NCBI GenBank assembly: GCA_032230565.1
Contig: JAVXWL010000124.1
Location: 1-41,820 of the forward strand
Direction of reading: 5' to 3'
DNA: 41,820 bases
DNA from: GCA-003244245 sp032230565
GTDB taxonomy: Bacteria > Actinomycetota > Actinomycetes > Mycobacteriales > Pseudonocardiaceae
Below the pieces are notes generated by a model. It was not told the origin of the DNA, made no database searches, and was given only the letters and a program-made list of their open reading frames with translations. The translations under genes were made by a program, and so were the position numbers. How positions within the stretch are numbered: position 1 is the first letter of the stretch; each line of letters begins with the position of its first letter. Positions 27,229-34,169 of this stretch are shown here, piece by piece.

Positions 27229-28327
27229 CGGCGGAAAAACGTAGACCCCCGTCAGGCAGTACGACTTCCGGCCAGACCCGCACACCGTTGCGTAACTCGC
27301 AGCGGGCCCCGACTACCGCACCATCGCCGATCACCGCGTCGTTCAGTACGGCCCCCGCACCTACCTGCGCGCCGATGCCCAGGACGCTGCGTTGCACGTG
27401 AGCGCCGGGACCGACTCGAGCACGGTCCATCAGCACCGAGCCGAGCACCTGCGCTCCGCGCTGCACCACCACATCCACGCCCACCACCGAACCATCCCCG
27501 ACTAGCGCCTCGGGATGCACGGTAGCGCCGGACAACAGCAATGCCTCCCCCACCTGTCCGGGCAACGCAGGCGAGGGAACCAAGCCGCGCACCAGGTCAG
27601 CCGAGCCCTGCACGAAAGCGGCGGGCGTCCCCAGATCCAGCCAGTAGGAAGCATCCACGTGGGCATGGACCCGCGCACCTGCCGCGAGCAATCCGGGAAA
27701 CGTCTCGCGCTCCACCGACACCGCACGTCCGGTCGGGATTGAGTCGATCACTTCCCGGCGAAACACGTAGCAGCCGGCGTTGATCAGGTCGGTTGGCGGG
27801 TGGTCGCTCTTCTCCAAGAATCCGAGCACCCGGCCGTCGGCGCTGGTCGGCACGCAGCCGAATGCTCGCGGATCCGATACCCGCACGAGGTGCAGCGTGA
27901 CGTCCGCCCTCGTGCTGCGATGAGTTCGCACCACCTCCGCCGGATCCAGACCCGACAACACGTCACCGTTGAACACCAGAACATCGGGCTCGGTCAGCTT
28001 GGATGCGACATTGCGGATGCCGCCACCGGTACCCAGCGGCTCATCCTCGACGACGTAGTCCAACTGCAGACCCAGGGCGGAGCCGTTCCCGAAGTGGGTC
28101 GCGAACACCTCGGCGCGGTACGAGGTGCCCAGCACCACATGCCGCACGCCCGCGGCCCGGATTCGACCGAGCAGGTGGGTGAGAAACGGCACGCCCGCGG
28201 TGGGCAACATGGGCTTAGGGGCGGATAGCGTCAGCGGCCGCATGCGGGTACCCAGGCCCCCGACGAGCACTACCGCCTCGACACCCGGCAGCGGCTCCAC
28301 CGACCCGGCAGCGGGACACGACACCAC
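27221..28327 (-). CDS. manC: Mannose-1-phosphate guanylyltransferase (GDP-mannose pyrophosphorylase)
   Basis: The enzyme makes GDP-mannose from mannose-1-phosphate and GTP. GTG 28327 has GGGGAGGT seven bases upstream and gives 368 residues. The N-terminal nucleotidyltransferase domain has AVVLVGGLGTRMRPLTLSAPKPMLP (about residues 17-41) and the FNGDVLSG metal site (about 120). From about residue 260 there is a left-handed beta-helix of hexapeptide repeats (AQVLGSVLMDRARVGPGAHV and so on). It is the homologue of Rv3264c, beside wbbL as in mycobacteria. A nucleotide preference other than GTP cannot be excluded from sequence. With manA and manB, it completes the route from fructose-6-phosphate. 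Confidence 0.9.
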   Translation of the reverse strand: MVSCPAAGSVEPLPGVEAVVLVGGLGTRMRPLTLSAPKPMLPTAGVPFLTHLLGRIRAAGVRHVVLGTSYRAEVFATHFGNGSALGLQLDYVVEDEPLGTGGGIRNVASKLTEPDVLVFNGDVLSGLDPAEVVRTHRSTRADVTLHLVRVSDPRAFGCVPTSADGRVLGFLEKSDHPPTDLINAGCYVFRREVIDSIPTGRAVSVERETFPGLLAAGARVHAHVDASYWLDLGTPAAFVQGSADLVRGLVPSPALPGQVGEALLLSGATVHPEALVGDGSVVGVDVVVQRGAQVLGSVLMDRARVGPGAHVQRSVLGIGAQVGAGAVLNDAVIGDGAVVGARCELRNGVRVWPEVVLPDGGLRFSADV

Positions 28328-28610
28328 GGCGCGACCTCCCCTGAGGATCACCATCGGCGGATGGCGGCGGCCAGTCTGCAGGCTGCGGCATGGCGCAGCG
28401 GGACGCCTGAGACCTTGCCACGGCGCTGCATCGTGCCGACAGCGGGTCCAGTGTCAGAAGGGACGGGGATCGGCTCGGTAGTCGTGGGGCCGGCCAGCTG
28501 GTGTTGGAGTGCCGTGTGGCGGTCGGCGCGAACAGCCCGTCCAGGAGCCTCCATACGTCGTCCACAGTCCGATGTTCCGGTCCATCCGGCACCTCCCGAG
28601 ACAAGAGGAT
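28328..28610. other. Intergenic stretch between wbbL and manC with no convincing gene
   Basis: This 283-base interval is usually absent in relatives, where the two genes are adjacent. On the minus strand GGGAGG at about 28583 could serve either a 43-codon frame starting with ATG near 28574 or a longer frame beginning S-R-E-V-P-D-G-P-E-H that runs into the next gene. Neither resembles a known family, so I leave it unannotated. It may be a decayed gene. Confidence 0.4.
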
Positions 28611-29483
28611 CTACCGGCGCCAGCCAGCGCGTCCCACTAGCTGTAACCGGCCGGCCAACCCAGCTCGTAACGCCAGCCGCAGCGGGGCATACAGCGGGCC
28701 GCAGTGGCGGTCAGCGAGGTAACGGTAAGTGCTGCGATGGTGCTCGGCGAGCATCGTCTCAGAGACGCGGCTGGTGGCGTGCCCCCCGAGATGGGTGACT
28801 TCCGCGCTGGGAACGTAGACGTTGAGCCACCCGGCGCGACCCAGCCGATCGCCGAGGTCGACGTCCTCGAAGTACATGAAATAGCGGGAGTCGAACCCGC
28901 CGACGGATTCGAATGCGGTCCGGCGTAGCAGCAGGCACGACCCGGACAACCACTGAGCGGTCCGCTCACCCAGGGCGGTGTCAGACTGCCGGTAAGCCGT
29001 GGTCCATGGGTTGCCCGACCAGATCGGGCCAACAACCGCGTGTCCTATGCCGCGGCCCAGTGCAGGCAGCAGCCGTGCCGACGGGTACACCGTCGCGTCC
29101 GGTCGCCGGATCAAAGGCCCCAGCGCCCCCGCTCTGGGCCACCGCTGCGCGGCCTCGAGCAGCTCGTCGAGGCTGCCCGGGTGCCACTCGATGTCCGGGT
29201 TGGCCACGACCACCCAGCCCACCTCGGGCCCCCAGTCGGCGACTCCCCGGTTGGCGGCACTGCCGTATCCGACGTTCTCCCCGATGCGCAGCAGCTGTAC
29301 TCCATCACGGCGGACCGCGCGTTCTGGAGCTCCATCGGTGGAGCCGTTGTCGACCAATAGCACTCTCAGCGGCCGGCTGGTGGCCTTGACCACCGAGTCC
29401 AGGAATGTGTCCAGCGTCTCGCCGGGCGAATAGGTCACCGTGACGACGGCCAGATCCTGGCCGTAGGCGTTGCGGGGGCTCAC
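28611..29483 (-). CDS. wbbL: GT2 rhamnosyltransferase WbbL (arabinogalactan linker)
   Basis: WbbL transfers rhamnose from dTDP-rhamnose onto decaprenyl-diphospho-GlcNAc at the membrane, making the linker that joins arabinogalactan to peptidoglycan. The 290-residue protein (GTG 29483) opens with VVTVTYSPGETLDTFLDSV, has the nucleotide site LLVDNGSTDGAPE, the metal region VVANPDIEWHPGSLDELL, and the acceptor-side GSCLLLRRTAFESVGGFDSRYFMYFEDVDLGDRLGRAGW, with the ED pair typical of this family. It is syntenic with Rv3265c next to manC, and rmlD/rmlB, which make its donor, are at 32170-34022. It implies that the host makes an arabinogalactan-type wall. Confidence 0.92.
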   Translation of the reverse strand: MSPRNAYGQDLAVVTVTYSPGETLDTFLDSVVKATSRPLRVLLVDNGSTDGAPERAVRRDGVQLLRIGENVGYGSAANRGVADWGPEVGWVVVANPDIEWHPGSLDELLEAAQRWPRAGALGPLIRRPDATVYPSARLLPALGRGIGHAVVGPIWSGNPWTTAYRQSDTALGERTAQWLSGSCLLLRRTAFESVGGFDSRYFMYFEDVDLGDRLGRAGWLNVYVPSAEVTHLGGHATSRVSETMLAEHHRSTYRYLADRHCGPLYAPLRLALRAGLAGRLQLVGRAGWRR

Positions 29484-29559
29484 GGCGTTCGATTCTGCAC
29501 CTCGGTGTGAGCGAAGGGACTAGCGGGACTGGCGGCTCGCCTCCACGGCAGCGCACCGA

Positions 29560-29955
29560 TCCAGGAGTGCGGGACACGCTGGGGTCCGCGCCGCGGGACA
29601 AAGTCGTGCTTTGGGCGGGTGGCGTCTGCTGCTGGTTCGATTCGCTGACGCTGCTGCACGCAGTACACGCGTTGCGCGACGACCACCAAGACCTGCGCCT
29701 GGTATTCCTTGGGATGCGCCATCCCAACCCCGACGTGTCTGAGATGGCTATGGCGGGTCAGACCCGGCGGCTCGCCCAGGCCCTGAGCCTCCCCGGCGAG
29801 CAGGTGTTCTCAACGAAACCTGGGAGCCTTATGCCAACCAGCAGAACTGGCTGCTCGACGCCGACGCCGGTGTCCGTTTTGAGCGTGTAGAGGCCACCTT
29901 CGCGTTCCGGACCCGGCTGCTGGACTACCTGTGGGCGGGGCTGCCCATCGGACGG
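29560..29955 (+). pseudogene. Decayed glycosyltransferase remnant (central and C-terminal part)
   Basis: One frame encodes RDKVVLWAGGVCCWFDSLTL…LRLVFLGMRHPNPDVSEM…LPGEQVF. After about base 29820 the similarity continues only in the next frame as WEPYANQQNWLLDADAGV…FAFRTRLLDYLWAGLPI. This is the recognisable GT-B fold core of large actinobacterial glycosyltransferases found in this gene neighbourhood. A one-base loss between 29813 and 29821 explains the shift. A residue or two are missing after DAGV, both ends are absent, and the next gene's end overlaps from 29925. It is therefore a broken remnant. Confidence 0.75.
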
Positions 29956-30407
29956 CTTCGCAGGTGGGCTAATCCCTCGTCGGGCGCGGATGCCGCCTGG
30001 GCCCACAGGCTCACGACGGTGCCGCCGGGACCAGCGGCGATGTGGACATAGTCGGCGAGCAGGCGCATCAACGGCAGACCACGGCCGCGAAAACGGTCGT
30101 CAGTGGGAACCCGCCAGCTACCGTCGTCTGAGACGGTGATCAATACGTGGCCACTGCCCCGGCGCGCTTGCAGTCGCACCGACCCGTGCGGGCAGTCAGC
30201 ATAGCCGTGCTCTACTGCGTTGGCCATCGCTTCATAAGCCGCCAACACGAGATCCTCGACCAGCTCGGAAGAAACATCGGCGGTGAGCCAGTCGCGCAAC
30301 CGGCGTCGCGCCAGCGAGACGTTACGGCCGGTTGCAATCATCTGCATCTGCAACGGCGGCCGCACGTCGTCGAATAGCTCGCTGAGCCAGCGCGGACTGA
30401 GATCCAT
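29925..30407 (-). CDS. RsbW-like ATP-binding protein (HATPase, anti-sigma kinase type)
   Basis: The 160-residue product is a single HATPase_c_2 domain of the kind in SpoIIAB/RsbW anti-sigma factors and other actinobacterial regulators. Motifs are the N-box LVLAAYEAMANAVEHGYAD (about 53-71), VLITVSDDGSW (about 90-100) and FRGRGLPLMRLLAD (about 107-120), which form the ATP site. No partner sigma factor or antagonist is adjacent. It runs against the remnants on either side, and its 3' end overlaps the first by about 30 bases. No strong ribosome binding site precedes ATG 30407. Partner and target are unknown. Confidence 0.85.
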   Translation of the reverse strand: MDLSPRWLSELFDDVRPPLQMQMIATGRNVSLARRRLRDWLTADVSSELVEDLVLAAYEAMANAVEHGYADCPHGSVRLQARRGSGHVLITVSDDGSWRVPTDDRFRGRGLPLMRLLADYVHIAAGPGGTVVSLWAQAASAPDEGLAHLRSRPMGSPAHR

Positions 30408-30483
30408 GTCGACCGGGAGATACCCGAGGTGCGCCCCGGTTGAACATCTGCGACGAATTTGATTAGTCCATCCGGTGGCTTAC

Positions 30484-30670
30484 GGTCACAGCGATCGGCC
30501 AGCGCAGCGGGATCGGTCGCTATACCGCCGCGCTGCTGCGGGAACTGGCGGCCGCTGCGACGCGGACGTCACCGTTACCGCGTTCATCGCTCGCGGGGAG
30601 ATCGAGCTGCGCGGCGCGCTACAGCTGGCAAGCCTGTGCGCAGGCAACGGTCCGCGCCTACGGGAAAGCC
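30484..30670 (+). pseudogene. Decayed family 4 glycosyltransferase remnant (N-terminal part)
   Basis: One frame reads VTAIGQRSGIGRYTAALLRELAAAATR, the N-terminal donor-side motif of GT4 enzymes (G-(I/V)-G-R-Y-T). From about 30555 the continuation is in another frame: DADVTVTAFIARGEIELRG. No start codon precedes the first part and nothing recognisable follows, so about 60 residues of an originally 350-400 residue gene remain. Between this and the DUF4185 gene lies a promoter-like region (30687-30808). Confidence 0.65.
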
Positions 30671-30686
30671 GGGAACTGGGCAGGAT

Positions 30687-30737
30687 CCGTGAAAAATTCA
30701 CGGGTCACCGGTGACAAACACAGTAGTCAACGGTGAC
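30687..30737. promoter_or_regulatory. Cluster of palindromic sites upstream of the DUF4185 gene
   Basis: CCGTGAA-aaa-TTCACGG (30687-30703) is a perfect seven-base hairpin. It is followed by GTCACCGGTGAC (30704-30715), a perfect 12-base palindrome, and GTCAACGGTGAC (30726-30737), identical at 11 of 12 positions. The last two start 22 bases apart, two helical turns, so a dimeric regulator could bind both on the same face of the DNA. The next gene on this side is at 30955. Confidence 0.6.
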
Positions 30738-30782
30738 GTATACACCGAGATAGGTTTCACCCACGGGGAGTAGCCGAGCAGC

Positions 30783-30801
30783 GTTACCAAGCCGTTATGA
30801 T
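30783..30801 (+). promoter_or_regulatory. Candidate -10 box and GTTAC direct repeat for the DUF4185 gene
   Basis: TATGAT (30796-30801) matches the -10 consensus at five of six bases, but no clear -35 is found 17 bases before. GTTACC (30783-30788) and GTTATG (30794-30799) form a direct repeat with an 11-base period. MtrA-type regulators are reported to bind GTTAC/GTAAC direct repeats, so control by MtrA is possible but unproven. The leader from there to the gene is about 150 bases. Confidence 0.35.
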
Positions 30802-30954
30802 AGGCGTAGGTCGCACACAGCAACGCCGAACGCTCTGAGGAAGGCCGGTCACCCCCATTCGAGTGCTGGGGGCCGTTGCATTCAGCTACGTCAACGCTGG
30901 CGCATGACTGTGCCCGCGCGATGGCGCGCGCGTTCATACAAGAGGGGGAGGACG

Positions 30955-32079
30955 ATGCTCACTCGCCGAACTCAGATCGGAGCCATTTTATCGGCTCTGG
31001 GCGCGGCAACACTAGCAGTCACGGTCAGCGCAGCAGCGCCTGGGGTCGCGCAGACCGCGCCGCTCGGCGGGGCAAGCCCGGTCGCCGTGCTGACCGGTGC
31101 GCAGTCCATCAACGCAACCGAGTCTCGGTACGCGGTCAAGGGCACCGACCTCGGGATCATGTGGACCGACGAGCGAGGTGAGATCCTGGCCGCTTTCGGT
31201 GACACCTTCGGACCCGGATGGGCCGGTATCAGCAGCGGATTCGCTAATCCCGGCACGATCGACTGGCGCTCGAACACGCTGGCCCGCAGCACGGACCGCA
31301 ACCCGTCAAACGGCATGTCGTTCAACGACTACGTCACCGATCGTCCGGGCCATGCCAAGGAGCTGCTGCCGTCGCTGAAGAAGGACGGCGTCGAGATGAC
31401 CAAGATCCCGACCGGCGGCATCAACGTCGGCGGCCGCAACTACCTGGCTTACATGTCCATCCGCAGCTTCACGCATCCCGGGGAGTGGCTCACCAACCAC
31501 GGTGGCATCGCCTACTCCGATGACGGCGGGCAGAACTGGAAGGATGCCCCCAGCGCGCGCCGGCTGAACACCGCAGGCTTCGACGAGCAATTTCAGATGA
31601 TCGCCTTCGCGCAGCGGGACGGTTTCGTCTACGCCTATGGCACGCCCAACGGCCGCTTCGGTGACGCCCACGTCGCCCGAGTTCCCGGGCAGCAGCTGCT
31701 CAACCAATCCGCCTACGAGTACTGGACCGGGAAAGGCTGGCAACGGGGCAGTAGCGCGATCGCGACGCCGATCGTCCATGGGCCGGTGGGTGAGCTCTCG
31801 GTCCGCTACGACCAGACTCTTAAGAGCTGGGAGATGATGTATCTCGACGAGTCGCGCAAGGAGATCGTGGTGCGGCTGGCGCCGCAGCCCGCTGGACCAT
31901 GGAGTGCGGAAATTCCGGTCGCCACCTCGCGCGAGTACCCGGACCTTTACGGCGCTTTCTTCGATCCGGATTCCAAGGGCGCGGACCTCTACTTCACCAT
32001 GACCCAGTACGGCAGCTACAACGTCATGATGATGCACGCCAAACTACCGGCCAGCGCGATACGCAGCGCACTGAAGTAA
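30955..32079 (+). CDS. Secreted DUF4185 protein, putative D-arabinan-active hydrolase
   Basis: ATG 30955 follows GGGGGAGG by three bases and gives 374 residues. Residues 1 to about 33 are a Sec-type signal peptide (MLTRRTQIGA, hydrophobic core, cleavage near VAQ-TA). The rest is one five-bladed-propeller-like DUF4185 domain with the landmark GDTFGPGWAG (about residue 82), the GGIAYSDDGGQNW repeat and an LYFTMTQYGSYNVMMM end. From memory, DUF4185 was defined as glycoside hydrolase family 183, endo-acting D-arabinanases, with mycobacterial members. The site between wbbL and rmlD–rmlB, genes of the same polymer, suits an enzyme that trims arabinogalactan outside the cell. Activity is inferred, not shown. 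Confidence 0.85.
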   Translation: MLTRRTQIGAILSALGAATLAVTVSAAAPGVAQTAPLGGASPVAVLTGAQSINATESRYAVKGTDLGIMWTDERGEILAAFGDTFGPGWAGISSGFANPGTIDWRSNTLARSTDRNPSNGMSFNDYVTDRPGHAKELLPSLKKDGVEMTKIPTGGINVGGRNYLAYMSIRSFTHPGEWLTNHGGIAYSDDGGQNWKDAPSARRLNTAGFDEQFQMIAFAQRDGFVYAYGTPNGRFGDAHVARVPGQQLLNQSAYEYWTGKGWQRGSSAIATPIVHGPVGELSVRYDQTLKSWEMMYLDESRKEIVVRLAPQPAGPWSAEIPVATSREYPDLYGAFFDPDSKGADLYFTMTQYGSYNVMMMHAKLPASAIRSALK

Positions 32080-32095
32080 TCCCGCCAGCCGGCGT

Positions 32096-32168
32096 CTGCC
32101 GTGAACTTGTCAAGCCGGACGTTCGGGCGACGGAATGTCGGTGCCGTCTAGTTCACGACGCTCGGCAG
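32096..32168. terminator. Bidirectional hairpin between the DUF4185 gene and rmlD
   Basis: CTGCC-GTGAACT (32096-32107) pairs with AGTTCAC (32150-32156) and, across a seven-base bulge, GGCAG (32164-32168). A smaller stem GACGG/CCGTC (32129-32133, 32144-32148) sits inside. It fills the 90 bases between the two convergent stop codons, the place for a shared terminator. No U tract is evident. Confidence 0.6.
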
Positions 32169-32169
32169 G

Positions 32170-33054
32170 TCAGCTGACGTGCGCTCCCGCGGCGATGGCG
32201 GCGTGTAGCGCGGCCCGCCAGTGGCGCAGCTCGGGGAGGCCCGCGGCTGCCCATCCGGTGGTGTCCAGCACGGAGTTCGCTGGGCGCGGCGCGGGGCGGG
32301 GGAACTCAGCGGTGCTGCACGGGCGTACCCGGCCCGGGTCGGCACCGACCTCGGTGAATACGGCCCTGGCGAGTCCGAACCAGGTCGTGGCGCCAGCGTT
32401 GACACAGTGCAGCACGCTGGCCGGCACCCGGTCCGCGGCCAGCGCGAGCGCGATCAGGCCATCGGCGAGATCCGCCGTCCAGGTGGGGTTGCCGTGCTGG
32501 TCATCAACCACCTGGACGGGGTCGTCCCCGCGGGCCATTCGCGCCATGGTGCGAACGAAGTTGGCGCCGTGCGCGCCGTAGAGCCATCCGGTCCGCACCA
32601 CGTGCGCCGACGCACCAGAGCCCAGCACCGCCCGCTCCCCCGATAGCTTGGTTCGGCCGTACACGGTTCGCGGCGCTGTGCCACTGTCCACCTGGTTGGG
32701 TCCCGCGCTGTCTCCGGGGAAGACGTAATCGGTCGAGATGTGCACCAGGTGCGCCTGATGCGCGACGCAGGCCCGGGCCAGGTTCGCCGGACCCCACGCA
32801 TTGACCGCGTGCGCTCGCGCAGCACCTTCGCGCTCGGCGGCGTCCACCGCCGTGTAGGCCGCCGCGTTGATCACCACGAGCCGGCTGCCGCGCCCAGCCA
32901 GTGAAATCGCACTATCTACCGCTGCCGGATCGGCGATGTCGAGCTCCGCCGAGCCAGGGGCGTGGATCCGGGTGATCCCGGCACGAGCAGCTGCCGCCGC
33001 CACATCCCGACCGAGCTGACCATGAGCACCAGTCACCAACAGCGAGAAATTCAT
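32170..33054 (-). CDS. rmlD: dTDP-4-dehydrorhamnose reductase
   Basis: RmlD performs the last step of dTDP-L-rhamnose synthesis with NAD(P)H. The start ATG 33054 overlaps the rmlB stop by four bases (ATGA) and gives 294 residues beginning M-N-F-S-L-L-V-T-G. The Rossmann signature GAHGQLGRDV is at about residues 10-19, the catalytic S/T-D-Y in HISTDYVF at about residue 106, and the YGRTK Tyr-Lys pair at about residue 132. The last residues follow WRAALHAAI. It provides rhamnose for WbbL. rmlA and rmlC, also needed, are not in this window. Confidence 0.94.
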   Translation of the reverse strand: MNFSLLVTGAHGQLGRDVAAAAARAGITRIHAPGSAELDIADPAAVDSAISLAGRGSRLVVINAAAYTAVDAAEREGAARAHAVNAWGPANLARACVAHQAHLVHISTDYVFPGDSAGPNQVDSGTAPRTVYGRTKLSGERAVLGSGASAHVVRTGWLYGAHGANFVRTMARMARGDDPVQVVDDQHGNPTWTADLADGLIALALAADRVPASVLHCVNAGATTWFGLARAVFTEVGADPGRVRPCSTAEFPRPAPRPANSVLDTTGWAAAGLPELRHWRAALHAAIAAGAHVS

Positions 33055-34022
33055 ACCTTCAACGGCTCCCACCAGTCCCGGTGCGCGGCGTACCAGCGCA
33101 CCGTCTCGGCCAGCCCCTGGACGAAGTCGACCTCAGGGGTGTAACCGAGCTGGGTGCGGATCTTCGTCCAATCCACCGAGTAGCGACGGTCATGGGCCTT
33201 GCGATCGGCCACCGGCTGAACCTGCGACCAGTCCGCGCCCAGAGCGTCCAGCAGCAGGCCGGTGAGCTGGGTGTTGGTCAGCTCGGTGCCACCGCCGATG
33301 TTGTAGATCTCGCCAGCGCGCCCGCGCTCCAGCACCAGTGCGACGCCACGGCAGTGGTCGTTGACGTGCAACCAGTCCCGCACGTTGAGCCCATCGCCGT
33401 ATAGCGGCACCGGGCGCTCGTCAAGCAGGTTCGTGACGAACAGCGGGATAACCTTCTCCGGGTATTGGTAGGGCCCGTAGTTGTTTGAGCAGCGGGTGAT
33501 TCGCACGTCCATGCCGTGGGTGCGGGCATAGGCCCGAGCGAGCAGATCGCCACTGGCTTTGGACGCAGAATAGGGGGAGTTCGGCTCCAGCGGGTGATCC
33601 TCTGACCACGAGCCCGACTCGATGGACCCGTAGACCTCGTCGGTCGAAACCTGCACAAACCGCGACACACCGGCCTCCAACGCGGCTTGCAGCAAGATCT
33701 GGGTACCCACCACATTGGTCACCACGAACGGGTCGGCACCCGCGATCGAGCGATCCACATGTGACTCCGCGGCGAAATGCACGACCGCATCGATGCCGAC
33801 CATCAGATCCGCGACCAGCGACTGATCGGTAATGTCGCCCTTGACGAAATGCAGCGCCGGATCGGTCGCGACCGGCGCAAGGTTCGCCTCATTACCGGCG
33901 TAGGTCAGCTTGTCCAACACCACCACCTCACTACCGGCCAATGTGAGTTCAGCACCCTGAAGCACCCGGCGCACGAACGTCGACCCGATGAAACCGGCAC
34001 CGCCGGTGACCAGCAACCGCAT
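33051..34022 (-). CDS. rmlB: dTDP-glucose 4,6-dehydratase
   Basis: RmlB converts dTDP-glucose to dTDP-4-keto-6-deoxyglucose. ATG 34022 has GGAGAG eight bases upstream; product of 323 residues. Motifs are TGGAGFIGSTFVRR (about 6-19), VHFAAESHVDRS (about 80), the catalytic STDEVYGS triad part (about 121-128), YSASKASGD (Tyr-Lys pair, about 147) and RCSNNYGPYQYPEKVIPLF. All catalytic residues are present. It overlaps rmlD by four bases and diverges from the LCP gene across 147 bases, a shared promoter region in which I see no clear boxes. Confidence 0.95.
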   Translation of the reverse strand: MRLLVTGGAGFIGSTFVRRVLQGAELTLAGSEVVVLDKLTYAGNEANLAPVATDPALHFVKGDITDQSLVADLMVGIDAVVHFAAESHVDRSIAGADPFVVTNVVGTQILLQAALEAGVSRFVQVSTDEVYGSIESGSWSEDHPLEPNSPYSASKASGDLLARAYARTHGMDVRITRCSNNYGPYQYPEKVIPLFVTNLLDERPVPLYGDGLNVRDWLHVNDHCRGVALVLERGRAGEIYNIGGGTELTNTQLTGLLLDALGADWSQVQPVADRKAHDRRYSVDWTKIRTQLGYTPEVDFVQGLAETVRWYAAHRDWWEPLKV

Positions 34023-34169
34023 CCGCACACTCTCCACTCCGCGCGCTGAACCTGGCCAGCAGTAGGCGGCCAATGGCGGTCGAGTGTGCCACGGCAACCT
34101 GACCAGGGTTCACACGTCTGGACTAGGAGACTGCCGCCACACCAGCCGCGAGACGCAGAAAGGGCATCC

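Noticed and set aside
28404..28604. A small gene between wbbL and manC
   Set aside because: Frames with the GGGAGG site give either 43 unrecognisable codons or a run-on into manC; neither has supporting motifs.
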